Both the position numbers and the translations under genes were made by a program. Positions 14,996-23,899 of a stretch of DNA of 64,000 bases are shown piece by piece; within the stretch, counting starts at the first letter, position 1; each line of letters begins with the position of its first letter. This DNA is from an uncultured Phycisphaerales bacterium. Its GTDB lineage: Bacteria > Planctomycetota > Phycisphaerae > Phycisphaerales > SM1A02. The notes under the pieces were generated by a model that saw only the letters and a list, made by a program, of their open reading frames with translations, had not been told where the DNA came from and did no database searches. The DNA is taken from NCBI GenBank assembly GCA_905480395.1, contig CAJQQE010000014.1:1-64000 (forward strand). Reading direction: 5' to 3'.

Positions 14996-17847
14996 GAACG
15001 CTCCCCCTCGCCAAGTTTGTCGGCGGCGGCCAGCGGCGCTGCTTCGTCAGCCCGGTCACCCGCATCTTCGCCAGCATCCTGGTTGCTGGACGCCTCTTCG
15101 GCTTCGGGTTCTTCGGCCTCGGATTCTTCGGCCTCGGGTTCTTCGGCTTCGGGTTCTTCGACGCCGGATCGAATGCGATCGGTGGCGAGACGAATGTCCA
15201 GTTGCTGCAGCCGAGCTCGAAACGTCGGTGGGCCGAGTTCAGGATGCAACGCTCGAATCTGCTCCAGCACTTCCCGAGCACGATCCGGGTCTGTCTCGGC
15301 CAGCACATCGAGGAGTCCGCAACGCGCTTTCCACCACAGATCGCTTCCCGAGGCCGCGGCACTTCCCAACCGTCTCCAGCATTCCAACGCGAACTCATCG
15401 TCGCCAAGGAGGCCTCCAAGGTCCCCACCGGCTTCGAGTACCGAACCATCGCGAGGCCGATGCACCAAGATCGACTGGTAAATCTCGAGGGCGCGACGTC
15501 CATTCTCCTCGTCGCCGTCCGCCATAAAAATGGACTGTCTCCCCGCGGCCACGCTGGCGGCCACCGGGAGCAAAGTCTCATCCTCGAGCGCCTCTTCGAT
15601 CGAGACCTCCGAGCCTGCCACCAATTCGATGAATCGCTCCCCCGCCACCACCGCGGCACGAACCACCGACAAAGACGCTTCGCCATTCCGCATCTGCATG
15701 AATGCTGCTCGATGAAGCCGCTGCGCGCCCAGACGCGACCAGCGTTCAGCCTCCGGCGTCTCGGCCGCCACTGGAAGCCGATCCAGCCTGATCATGGCAT
15801 CTTCAAAATCATCCGTGGCGATCGCCATGCCTAGACGTCGGTATTCGAGTTCGTTCGGAAGATCCGGTACGCCCTCGAATCCGCCACGCTCCATCGCGAG
15901 TTCGATCTGCGTGAAATAACGAGCCCCTCGATCTCGATCACCAATTTCTTCATGCGATGCGACCTCCGCGGCTTGACGGAGAAGAACTCCATCGGCACCT
16001 CGAAGATCAGTGAACATGCCATCCTGATCGCGATCACGATCGAGCAGTTCGTCGGCGACCCCGAGGAAGGAAGCGCCGAGTTCTGCACGACCGCCTGCCG
16101 AAGCCTCTCGGAACTTTTGGTAGATCGCCTGCGCCCCGCGACGCCGTGCGATCTCCCAGGTGGGGTGACCCTTCGGGACTGCGAGGAGTACGTTCAAATC
16201 ACCGCCGCTCGGATCATCACGACCGGTGATCCGACGAACCACCAATGACGGCGCTCGATCATCGGCGGGAAATCCATCGAGAAATCGCTCGATCAAGGCA
16301 TCCCGCCGCGTCTGCGCGTCGCCGGCTTCTGATCCGCCGTCGGCCACCAACCGGTCGAGTGCGACGATCGCGCCCCACATCGCATCGGCGCGTCGCGGGC
16401 CACCGGTCCGCTCGGCGGCAGCTTCAAAGGCATCCGCGGCGTCGGCGGGCTGACCGAGTTCGAGCAGACTCCATCCCGCGAGCGAGAGACACGCGGCTCT
16501 CGCCTCCGGAAACCGCGCGGCGTCCGGCTCATCCACCGCCGCATTGAGTTCGCGAGCCGCCACCGCGAATCCGGTCGCGGCATCCGCGACTCGTCCGGCG
16601 GTCCGCGCTTCCACGGCTTCGCGATACTGCCCGACGCCTCTGACGTACCGAAACGCGAAACCATTACGGCCCACGGCATCAAGTCCGTATCGTTCGACCA
16701 AATCGACCACCTGCGCGAGTTCACTCCGAGCCGCCAGGGTCGCCAAGGCCAGTTCGGCGAGGCGCCCAGCGGCGGCCGCAGACGCCTGCGTCACATCCTC
16801 GTTGCCGCGAAGTCCCCCCACCGCAGCCAGCCGAAGCCAGGACGTCGGAAGGACATCGGTCTCGTCTCCCTGTTTCGCGCTACTGATCAGCGATCGAAGT
16901 TGGTCTTCCGCAGCGTCGAAGTCTTCGGCGTCAATCGCCGACGCGAGTCGCCAGCCGGGAACCGCCGCCAGAATTAACGGATGGGTGCGAAGCGATTTGA
17001 GGCGATCGAACCACGGCGCCGCCCCTCGATGCGAGACGAGTTCAGCGCTGGTCATCGCCATGCCGAGCACCGCACTCGCGAAGTACTCGAACTCTTGTCG
17101 ATCAAGCGAAATTTCCTCGGGGCCGGGAATCGGCTCGTCCCCTTGCAGAACCCGTCCGAAGGCCAGCTGTGACCTCCCAAGCCGATCGGAATCATCGAGG
17201 GCGCGGCCCGCGTAGTAAAGCGACCATCCCTCCAAGAGCGCCGACGCCAACTGCATTTTTCGCGAGGATTCAATCTCGGCATCAAGCTGCCGAACCCGAA
17301 TTCCCGTGGCGCGATCCAGGCCCCGATCACTCCGACGAATCACCGCTTCAAGGTCCCGGGCGAGGATCTCAAGGTCTCTCGCGAGTGACTCAAGTTCTCG
17401 TTCCGCGGTGCCAACTGCATCGGGCTCGGAGAGATCCACTCGACCTTTTTCGACGATCGAGGAGGCGGCTCGATATCGGGTCCTCAAGAGCGCCAGCCGC
17501 AATGCTTCCGCATCTTCGATCGAATTGTCTGCGAGGAGTCTGCGAGCTCTTCCCACCAGAATCGCCCGACGTTCATCGTCTGGCTCGCGTTCGATGAGTG
17601 AGGCGTACACCCCTGCTAATCGCGTCGCCAGTCGTTCGCGAAGGCCAGCATCTCCGGCGGCATTGACTCTCGCCTCTTCCAAATGCAACTGGAGGAGTTC
17701 AAACATACCTCGATCCTCAAGCCAGTTCGCGGCCCGATCCTGGGCCGCCGCACTTCGAAGACTCATCGAGAAGAACAACAGTCCCATGATGAGGATCGCG
17801 CCCCCCCGGCGACCTCGAATTCTGGAATCACTTCGTGGCGGGGACAT
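14992..17847 (-). CDS. Large exported helical-repeat protein with acidic C-terminal repeat
   Basis: The 951-residue product has an N-terminal signal or anchor (GGAILIMGLLFFSMSL, residues 15-30, possible cleavage after SAAAQ). Long alpha-helical sequence follows, with TPR-like segments such as AACLSLAGWSLLELGQPADAADAFEAA (written here from about residues 455 to 481) and ALECWRRLGSA. The C-terminus is an acidic run of EEPEAEE units encoded by a 15-bp tandem repeat. It is likely a periplasmic scaffold. Its start lies 20 bases inside the upstream exbD gene and its stop overlaps the next start. I do not recognise a specific family. Confidence 0.7.
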   Translation of the reverse strand: MSPPRSDSRIRGRRGGAILIMGLLFFSMSLRSAAAQDRAANWLEDRGMFELLQLHLEEARVNAAGDAGLRERLATRLAGVYASLIEREPDDERRAILVGRARRLLADNSIEDAEALRLALLRTRYRAASSIVEKGRVDLSEPDAVGTAERELESLARDLEILARDLEAVIRRSDRGLDRATGIRVRQLDAEIESSRKMQLASALLEGWSLYYAGRALDDSDRLGRSQLAFGRVLQGDEPIPGPEEISLDRQEFEYFASAVLGMAMTSAELVSHRGAAPWFDRLKSLRTHPLILAAVPGWRLASAIDAEDFDAAEDQLRSLISSAKQGDETDVLPTSWLRLAAVGGLRGNEDVTQASAAAAGRLAELALATLAARSELAQVVDLVERYGLDAVGRNGFAFRYVRGVGQYREAVEARTAGRVADAATGFAVAARELNAAVDEPDAARFPEARAACLSLAGWSLLELGQPADAADAFEAAAERTGGPRRADAMWGAIVALDRLVADGGSEAGDAQTRRDALIERFLDGFPADDRAPSLVVRRITGRDDPSGGDLNVLLAVPKGHPTWEIARRRGAQAIYQKFREASAGGRAELGASFLGVADELLDRDRDQDGMFTDLRGADGVLLRQAAEVASHEEIGDRDRGARYFTQIELAMERGGFEGVPDLPNELEYRRLGMAIATDDFEDAMIRLDRLPVAAETPEAERWSRLGAQRLHRAAFMQMRNGEASLSVVRAAVVAGERFIELVAGSEVSIEEALEDETLLPVAASVAAGRQSIFMADGDEENGRRALEIYQSILVHRPRDGSVLEAGGDLGGLLGDDEFALECWRRLGSAAASGSDLWWKARCGLLDVLAETDPDRAREVLEQIRALHPELGPPTFRARLQQLDIRLATDRIRSGVEEPEAEEPEAEESEAEEPEAEEASSNQDAGEDAGDRADEAAPLAAADKLGEGERS
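15095..15159. repeat. 15-bp tandem repeat inside the 951-residue protein gene
   Basis: About 4.3 copies of CTTCGGCCTCGGGTT, differing at two or three positions, run from 15095 to 15159. On the coding strand they encode repeats of Glu-Ala-Glu-Glu-Pro/Ser. The in-frame 15-bp unit allows length change without frameshift. Confidence 0.75.
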
Positions 17848-18250
17848 ACGTCACCTCCTCGAATCCGGCATCCCGGCCGCACTGAATCGCCATGGCGGCG
17901 TCGCCCACGGACGGTCCTTCTGAAACTCGAACGAAGAGTCCCGGCCCCTTCGGGAGGAGACGGAGCGCCTCGACCAACGGCCCACGCTGGGTGAACGACT
18001 GACCCCCGATCTGATAGACCACCGCCGCATCGGCGACCCGAACCTCGAGTACTTGTGGTTCAAAGTCTTGGCTGTCACCGCCGCTGGCATCTCGCTCCAG
18101 TTGAAGATTCGGAGTCAGTCGATCCTCGCGTTTGGTCACGATGGTGGTGATCAAAAAGTAGGCGAGAAGAAGAAAGACCACGTCGATCATCGACGAGAGC
18201 GACAGCGTCATTCTCTTGCTGCGTTGATGATGCTTGGGAACAATCCGCAC
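17828..18250 (-). CDS. exbD: ExbD/TolR family protein (second copy)
   Basis: This 140-residue protein has a short basic cytoplasmic tail, one membrane helix (SMIDVVFLLLAYFLITTIV, residues 20-38) and a periplasmic domain. Asp23 in MIDVVF is the conserved proton-path aspartate of ExbD and TolR. The periplasmic part VLEVRVADAAVVYQIGG and GPGLFVRVSEGPSVGDAAMAI fits the family's usual DGxxxxnG and D..s.. repeats in loose form. It starts three bases after the other exbD and overlaps the next gene by 20 bases. Two unequal ExbD copies suggest a mixed ExbD dimer in the stator. Confidence 0.88.
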   Translation of the reverse strand: MRIVPKHHQRSKRMTLSLSSMIDVVFLLLAYFLITTIVTKREDRLTPNLQLERDASGGDSQDFEPQVLEVRVADAAVVYQIGGQSFTQRGPLVEALRLLPKGPGLFVRVSEGPSVGDAAMAIQCGRDAGFEEVTYVPATK

Positions 18251-18253
18251 CGA

Positions 18254-18682
18254 TCAGGCTCCTGGTGCCGTGGCAATTCGAACCGCAGGAACCCCTGCGG
18301 ACTGAAGAATTTCAAGGACGCGATTCAATCTGGCGGCGGCGGCATTGCGGTCGGCCCGAACCAGCGGCCGAAGCCGAGCCAGTTCCTCACCGGGATGATC
18401 AAGCACCAGTTCTTCGGCCATCACCGCGAAGGCCGCGTCGTTGAGTTGTTCTCCGGCGATCTGGATCGTTCCATCCGCAAGCAAGTTCACGATAATGCCC
18501 GCTTCCTCGGCGGCTTCAGTCTCCTCGCCCGCCTCCTGAGGAAGATCCATCTCCGCGCGGGAGAACTGTGCCAACTGCGCCGTGGTCAGGAAGAAAATCA
18601 ACAGCTGGAAGACGATGTCGATCATCGGCGTCATGTCAACGGGCAGCAGTCGCTCCGGCTTGCTTCGTGAACTAAAATTCAT
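18254..18682 (-). CDS. exbD: ExbD/TolR family protein (first copy)
   Basis: The 142-residue protein has the ExbD pattern: LLPVDMTPMIDIVFQLLIFFL, where Asp22 is the conserved membrane aspartate, then a periplasmic domain with NLLADGTIQIAGEQL (family DGxxxxnG) and LRPLVRADRNAAAARLNRVLEI (family v.i.aD......v..v). ExbD works with ExbB as a proton-driven stator. The gene overlaps exbB by four bases. Confidence 0.92.
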   Translation of the reverse strand: MNFSSRSKPERLLPVDMTPMIDIVFQLLIFFLTTAQLAQFSRAEMDLPQEAGEETEAAEEAGIIVNLLADGTIQIAGEQLNDAAFAVMAEELVLDHPGEELARLRPLVRADRNAAAARLNRVLEILQSAGVPAVRIATAPGA

Positions 18683-19437
18683 CCCCCCGCTCCGCTGCCG
18701 GCGACCGGTCGCGGCAGGCCACCCGACGGCGCAGCCCCTTCGGAACCCGATGATTCAAGCAGCAGAACCATTCGATCAAGTTCCTGACCAGCCTCCGCGG
18801 CGATCGCATCGATGCGGTTTCGGAAGATCGTAAAGAGGGTCACACTGGGGATCGCCACGATGAGCCCCTGCATGGTGGTGATCAGGGCGAGCGAGATGTT
18901 CCCCGCGAGTGCCTCGTAGTAGTTGGCATCATTGACGGCGCTCGCCGCCACACTATCGAAGGCGCCAATCATTCCCTGCACCGTTCCCAACAGGCCAAGC
19001 AAGGGCGCGACGGTACCGATGATTCCGAGGCCGTCGGTCGCGCGATAGAGCCTCGCCGATTGCTCCGCGCCAGCTTCTTCGATCGATTGCTTGATCTCAA
19101 ACGCCCCGAAAGGCGACCGAAGATACCGAGTGAGACCTGGGGCAAGGATGCGGGTGAGGAACGAGTCGTTCTCGCTCAGCGAGCAGTACTCCAACGCGGA
19201 GTCCGCTCGACCGGAGGCAAGCATGTCCCGAATCGCCGTGACCTGAAGGAGCGGCATCAGCGAGTTTCGCCGGATCTGTACCGAGTGGATCACCACCAGC
19301 GTCAAGGCCACGATGCTGAGCGCCACGATGATCCAACCGATGACCCCCCCACCAGAAATGTAGGTGAGCAAACTGGGGCCAAGCCCGGAATCAGCAGACC
19401 CCGGATCTTGAGCGAGAAGAAGCACGGTTGGATTCAT
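18679..19437 (-). CDS. exbB: ExbB/TolQ/MotA family proton channel protein
   Basis: The product (252 residues from ATG 19437; a TTG three codons earlier at 19446 is also possible) has the three-helix ExbB layout. An N-terminal helix is GWIIVALSIVALTLVVIHSV, a cytoplasmic domain of about 85 residues follows, then paired helices around GIIGTVAPLLGLLGTVQGMIGAF and LALITTMQGLIVAIPSVTLF. The GLLGTV and ALxTTxxGL blocks with their channel-lining threonines are conserved. ExbB pentamers conduct protons with ExbD. There is no TonB, TolA, TolB or Pal gene beside it. The vWA protein upstream has a TonB-like membrane helix and could be its transducer. Confidence 0.93.
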   Translation of the reverse strand: MNPTVLLLAQDPGSADSGLGPSLLTYISGGGVIGWIIVALSIVALTLVVIHSVQIRRNSLMPLLQVTAIRDMLASGRADSALEYCSLSENDSFLTRILAPGLTRYLRSPFGAFEIKQSIEEAGAEQSARLYRATDGLGIIGTVAPLLGLLGTVQGMIGAFDSVAASAVNDANYYEALAGNISLALITTMQGLIVAIPSVTLFTIFRNRIDAIAAEAGQELDRMVLLLESSGSEGAAPSGGLPRPVAGSGAGG

Positions 19438-19442
19438 GGGAA

Positions 19443-20561
19443 TCAAGGGGTAGTCTCCGGGAGCAATTCGTCGGGATATTCGGCGAACAGGATCGATTCA
19501 AGGGTGGCGGCCGATTCTTCTCGACCGAGTTGACGAAGGGCCTCGATGGCCAGGCGAAGGGACTCGCGCCGAAGGACCGGTGGTGCCTCCGATTCGAACG
19601 CCAGAACGTGAACGAGGTCGAGGACACCTCGCATTCGACGATCGGGATCGGGGTCGTGTTCCAACGTGGCCCGCCCGACAAAGAACCTGATCCACGACGC
19701 TTTCCATCTGGGAAAGTCGCGAATGCCATCAAGAAGTTTTCGCCGTGCCCGCTCCCGAATGGTGGGATCGGTGGCGTCAAGTTCGGTCAGCCGGAAGAGC
19801 AGTCGGTCACCCGCGTTGAGCGTACTCGCCTGTTCCTCAGGGGGTCCGCTCCTCATCATCAATCTGCTGAGCAGGTTTCGACGCGAGGCCATGACGGCGT
19901 CCGCGGTTGGCACCCGCCGAAACCACTCCAGCATCTGCGATTGACTCTTCGCACCACCGATGGGCGGAACTTCCGTGAGGAGTCCGGTCTCTGAGTCGAT
20001 CAAGGCCGGGAACTGTTTGAATCTTGAGGTCGCACCGTCGACGGCCGTGAGTTCCGCCAGCAGCGTCGCTTCTCCGAGTACTTCGCTTGAATCGCCAATC
20101 GCGATCGATGACCGAACCAGCCCCTCAAACGCAATCGACGCCATGCGGCCTTGCAAGGACGCTCGACGTTCGATCATCTCGTCGATGGCCGCCTCGAACG
20201 CGGAAAAGGCCAGCGTGGCGTCGCCCCGCTCGAGCCGGGTACGCCCTCGCCAGAGTAGGGTCCCGTTGGCCATCCCTGACTCGACCCCCGCCTCGAGACT
20301 TCCCCGGGAATTGGGATCGATGTCCGCGATCCGATCCCATTCGACCAGTTGCTCCCGTTCGAGCCCCGATGAGATCACCGTTGCCTGCACGCCGTCAGCG
20401 GTCGCCGCGACCCGTTCGATCACCAGCGGCGCCCCACCATCACGACGATGAAGCATCCGTTCTTCAGTCGCCCGAAGCTCGAACGCTTCGGCGGGTCCGA
20501 GGTTGGCGAGAACCACCGCAAAAAACCCCGTGATCAGAATGCCGCATGGACGCCGAATCAT
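19443..20561 (-). CDS. Exported protein of unknown function in the vWA-ExbBD operon
   Basis: The 372-residue product has a signal peptide (GILITGFFAVVLANLGPAEA, cleavage near residue 26). An apparent beta-rich N-terminal segment (VIERVAATADGVQATVIS, WDRIADID) is followed by helical repeat sequence (GRTRLERGDATLAFSAFEAAID). The rest is helical with Arg-rich stretches. No family is recognised. It overlaps the vWA gene by four bases and precedes exbB by five, so it belongs to the core of the operon and is probably periplasmic. Confidence 0.72.
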   Translation of the reverse strand: MIRRPCGILITGFFAVVLANLGPAEAFELRATEERMLHRRDGGAPLVIERVAATADGVQATVISSGLEREQLVEWDRIADIDPNSRGSLEAGVESGMANGTLLWRGRTRLERGDATLAFSAFEAAIDEMIERRASLQGRMASIAFEGLVRSSIAIGDSSEVLGEATLLAELTAVDGATSRFKQFPALIDSETGLLTEVPPIGGAKSQSQMLEWFRRVPTADAVMASRRNLLSRLMMRSGPPEEQASTLNAGDRLLFRLTELDATDPTIRERARRKLLDGIRDFPRWKASWIRFFVGRATLEHDPDPDRRMRGVLDLVHVLAFESEAPPVLRRESLRLAIEALRQLGREESAATLESILFAEYPDELLPETTP

Positions 20562-21580
20562 GGGAAGACTCCCGTCGGGACGAACCGAAAAACCCCATCG
20601 GACTCGGCCGCGATCTGGCGCATCGGATCCTGACCAGCCTCACTCCCGAACGAAATACAGTTGATGACCGCCACCCGTCCGGATCCGCTTTCGTTCAACG
20701 CTCGAACCGCCGCCGGCGTCTCTTTCGGAATAAGCCCGTCGGTCAGGAAGAAGACGACGTCGGGACGCACATCCTGACGGAACGCCAGATTAAAGGCCGG
20801 GAGCGGGAAGGTTCCGCCGCCGGGTTGCAAACCGTCGATCCAGGCGGAGATCCGGGCCAGGTTGCTGCGACTGGCTCGGAGCCAACCATTCTGGAAGGGT
20901 GGCACCACCGATTCGCTCGAATACAAGATGACCGCGAAGGCCGCGTAGTCCGGAAGGCTCTTGAGTGACCGCTTGAGTTCTGCCATCGCCGCCGGCATCT
21001 TGTCGTCCTGCCCCATCGAGCCCGAGATGTCAACGATGTACGCGAATCGATTGCCGCTCGATTGAATCCCAAAGAAACTGGCCCCGGCTCCCAGGCCGGA
21101 GCCAAGGCCTGTCCCGAGGCCCTCTCCGGAACCACTCACCACGGTCTCGAGACCACCACCGGAGGCATCGAGTTCGAAGTCCGGGACCTCGGCATTGAGC
21201 TCCGTTTCCAACGCCAGCGACTCCGCGCCGGCGTCAGTCGCCAACTCTGGCGTGAGGAGATCCTCAGACTCTGAGGGCTCCAGCATGTCTTGCAGCGTCT
21301 CGTCGGGCAGAATCGATAAGTCGAGGACGACCGTGGTGGGCGCCACACCGCTGGGCGCCTCTCGGTGCGAGGACCACAGCCAGACCATGATTGCCATATG
21401 GACGGGGAGCGAGATCGCGAGCCCGAGGAGCACGAGGTGGACGCGGCGTTGCCGCAGCAGCCGTCGGCGTTCGTCCACGAGATCCCGAATCCGATCCGCC
21501 ATCATCACAGGATCCACGCCCGCGGACCCGCTCGGGCGGGACGCCTCATACAAGTCGGGTTGTGAGTCTGGTTCTGCCAT
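20558..21580 (-). CDS. Membrane-anchored von Willebrand A domain protein with TonB-like anchor
   Basis: This 340-residue protein has a cytoplasmic N-terminus, one membrane helix (about 49-70) and a linker with acidic and Gly-rich parts (TELNAEVPDFELD, GEGLGTGLGSGLG). A vWA domain covers about residues 175-340. The metal-ion-dependent adhesion site DISGSMG is intact, with the later TDG motif (FFLTDGLIPKE). In the membrane helix Ser57, His61 and Leu68 have the S-x3-H-x6-L spacing that TonB and TolA use to engage ExbB-ExbD or TolQ-TolR. It is the first gene of the operon. I infer an energised transducer whose output domain is vWA, which usually binds a protein partner through a divalent metal. 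Confidence 0.85.
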   Translation of the reverse strand: MAEPDSQPDLYEASRPSGSAGVDPVMMADRIRDLVDERRRLLRQRRVHLVLLGLAISLPVHMAIMVWLWSSHREAPSGVAPTTVVLDLSILPDETLQDMLEPSESEDLLTPELATDAGAESLALETELNAEVPDFELDASGGGLETVVSGSGEGLGTGLGSGLGAGASFFGIQSSGNRFAYIVDISGSMGQDDKMPAAMAELKRSLKSLPDYAAFAVILYSSESVVPPFQNGWLRASRSNLARISAWIDGLQPGGGTFPLPAFNLAFRQDVRPDVVFFLTDGLIPKETPAAVRALNESGSGRVAVINCISFGSEAGQDPMRQIAAESDGVFRFVPTGVFP

Positions 21581-21831
21581 CCGTGGAGCCCATGAGCGGG
21601 TGAATTGACATTATGGCCCGATTTCGTTCTGGACGTATTCCCGGGATCTTGATCCTCGCAAATCTCGAAAACCCGTGCATTCAAAGATCAATACGGTGTC
21701 CATCTCGGATTCGAGGTTCAAAATGAGAAAAGCCCAGAAGATCCTCTACAGTTGACCGCAGGCCCTCGGGGCGGTGAAATCCGTACTCGACAAACCCGAC
21801 CTTTCCATTCCCTCCGCCGATGGAGTCCCGC

Positions 21832-22551
21832 ATGACCACCTCACCCCGACGAGTCGTCCTCAAGATCAGCGGCGAAAGTTTCGCCGCGCCCGGCCAACTC
21901 GGCATCGGACCAGCGCAACTCACGCACATTGCCACCGAGATCGCGGAGGCCAGCAAGCTCGGGGTTCAGATCGCCGTGGTTTGTGGCGGCGGAAACATTA
22001 TCCGTGGCGCGGCCCTCGCTCAGGCGGGCACGATCGACCAGTCGACCGCTGATTACATGGGAATGCTCGGGACGGTCATCAATGGGGTGGCACTCAAGGA
22101 GGCGTTGGAACGGCAAGGCGTCCCCGCCCGAGCGATGTCCGCGATCAACCTCACCGCCGTGACAGAGCCATTTATCAGGCTCCGGGCAATCCGACATCTG
22201 GAAAAAGGACGGATCGTGATTCTCGCCGCCGGCACCGGAAACCCGTTCTTCACCACCGACACCTGCGCGTCCTTACGAGGAATCGAACTCGGTGCGGACT
22301 GCCTGCTCAAGGCGACCAAGGTCGACGGAATCTATACCGCAGATCCCAAGAAACACCCCGATGCGACTCGATACGAGCATCTCACCTACGCCAAGACCAT
22401 TAAAGATCAGCTCGGCGTCATGGACATGACTGCTATGACCATGTGCATGGAGCATGATCTGCCCGTGCAAGTCTTCGATTATCAGGTTGCTGGAAACATC
22501 GCCCGTGCGGTCAACGGAGAGACCCTCGGCACCATCGTGACCTCGACCTGA
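21832..22551 (+). CDS. pyrH: UMP kinase
   Basis: The 239-residue product is a bacterial hexameric UMP kinase of the amino acid kinase fold. It shows VVLKISGESFA at the N-terminus, VVCGGGNIIRG, the UMP-binding region DYMGMLGTVINGVAL, TGNPFFTTDT and LLKATKVDGIYTADP. It phosphorylates UMP to UDP for nucleotide synthesis. ATG 21832 was chosen because GGAG lies six bases upstream; an ATG at 21820 is in frame. The 250-base divergent gap to the vWA gene (21581-21831) contains TACAGT at 21747-21752 as a possible -10 but no clear -35. frr follows, the usual pyrH-frr order of many bacteria. Confidence 0.95.
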   Translation: MTTSPRRVVLKISGESFAAPGQLGIGPAQLTHIATEIAEASKLGVQIAVVCGGGNIIRGAALAQAGTIDQSTADYMGMLGTVINGVALKEALERQGVPARAMSAINLTAVTEPFIRLRAIRHLEKGRIVILAAGTGNPFFTTDTCASLRGIELGADCLLKATKVDGIYTADPKKHPDATRYEHLTYAKTIKDQLGVMDMTAMTMCMEHDLPVQVFDYQVAGNIARAVNGETLGTIVTST

Positions 22552-22653
22552 GACCGGCTCGGCGGCGATGCCGCCCTCTTTCTACAATCGACCTACGGTC
22601 AATCGGACCGAACCACCGCAGCAGCTCGCCCAAACGGCATCGGAGATTCAGGC

Positions 22654-23214
22654 ATGGACATCGACGAGATCCTTCTCGAATGCAGTGATCGTATGGACAA
22701 GACCGTCGAGTACCTCCAGCGGGAATTCCGCGGGATCCGAACCGGCCGGGCAAACACCGCGCTCCTTGAATACGTCAAGGTCGACTACTACGGCTCCAGC
22801 ACCGATCTAAGAGAACTGGCCGGAATTTCCGTCGCGGAAAGCCAGCAACTTCTCATCAAGCCTTTTGATCCCGCCTCGAAGAACGACATCATCAAGGCGA
22901 TCGAGAGCGCCGACCTTGGACTCAATCCACAGGCCGATGGCAATGCGATCCGGGTCAGCGTGCCGGCCCCCTCCTCTGATCGGCGGCGACAGCTGATTGG
23001 ACAAGTCAAGAAGATGGGCGAGGACTCGAAGGTCGCCTGCCGAAACGAACGACGCGACTCCATGAAGAGCATCGAACAGGCGGGGAGCGAGCAAAAGCTC
23101 TCCGACGACCAAGTCAGTGGCTCCAAGGATGATGTTGATGTCGAGACCAAGAAGCACACGGCACAGATTGAAGAGTTGATCGCCAAGAAGATCACGGAGA
23201 TTGAGGACGTCTGA
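22654..23214 (+). CDS. frr: Ribosome recycling factor
   Basis: The 186-residue protein matches ribosome recycling factor across its length. The N-terminal helix has REFRGIRTGRANTALLE, then VDYYGSSTDLRELAGISV, LLIKPFDPASKNDIIKAIESADLGLNP (residues about 69-95), and the C-terminal helices with RNERRDSMKSIEQ and KKITEIEDV. It splits post-termination ribosomes together with EF-G. A TACAAT at 22583-22588 may be the -10 of its own promoter. It lies 102 bases after pyrH. Confidence 0.96.
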   Translation: MDIDEILLECSDRMDKTVEYLQREFRGIRTGRANTALLEYVKVDYYGSSTDLRELAGISVAESQQLLIKPFDPASKNDIIKAIESADLGLNPQADGNAIRVSVPAPSSDRRRQLIGQVKKMGEDSKVACRNERRDSMKSIEQAGSEQKLSDDQVSGSKDDVDVETKKHTAQIEELIAKKITEIEDV

Positions 23215-23337
23215 CGCTGGCGTCTCCGGGCCAGAAGATCCGGCGGTCCAATTCTGCGCCCGTCCGGTTTGACCAGATTGATCTCCCCGGCGACCATCAG
23301 CGGAGATCACCCGTTTTCCCTCCACGAGGAGATCCGC

Positions 23338-23835
23338 GTGCGTTGCCCCTTCTGCGATTCCGCGAATACCAAAGTCTGTGATTCACGGCCAGGAGAAGCT
23401 GGCGCGTCGATCCGGCGCCGTCGGGAATGCGAAGACTGCGAAAAGCGATTCACCACGTTTGAACGGATCGAAAAAACGAGGCGTTTGGTGGTGGTGAAAC
23501 GAGATGACACTCGGGTCCCATTCGACGCCGAACGGATTCTTCGGGGGATTCAAGCAGCCTGCGGCAAACGACCGATTCCCGAAGACGCCAAGGTCGGGCT
23601 GGTCCAGCGGATCGAAGACGAAGTCCACCGGGAGTTCGATCGAGAGATCCCGAGCGACGAGATTGGCCGACGCGTCACGATGGCATTGCGTGAACTCGAT
23701 CAGATTGCCTATATCCGCTACGCGAGCGAGTACCAGCAATTCAGAAGTGTCGATGACATCGCCGAAGCCGTCGACGAACTCCGGCAACGGCCACCGACCC
23801 TCCCCAATCAAGAACCGCTCTTCGGTGAGGACTAG
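23338..23835 (+). CDS. nrdR: Transcriptional repressor NrdR
   Basis: The protein (165 residues from GTG 23338) begins MRCPFCDSANTKVCDSRP. This is the zinc ribbon of NrdR, whose second Cys pair is CEDCEKRFTTFER. The ATP-cone domain follows (VVVKRDDTRVPFDAERILRGI). NrdR senses ATP/dATP and represses ribonucleotide reductase genes. The start was chosen because AGGAGA at 23327-23332 sits five bases before the GTG and the family starts at this cysteine motif; a longer in-frame start at 23269 adds unrelated residues. It may be cotranscribed with frr. Confidence 0.95.
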   Translation: MRCPFCDSANTKVCDSRPGEAGASIRRRRECEDCEKRFTTFERIEKTRRLVVVKRDDTRVPFDAERILRGIQAACGKRPIPEDAKVGLVQRIEDEVHREFDREIPSDEIGRRVTMALRELDQIAYIRYASEYQQFRSVDDIAEAVDELRQRPPTLPNQEPLFGED

Positions 23836-23899
23836 CCCTCGACTCTGAGATCATCTGATCGCAAACCTGATCTTGGTCGATTCGGCTCGCTGTTACCAC

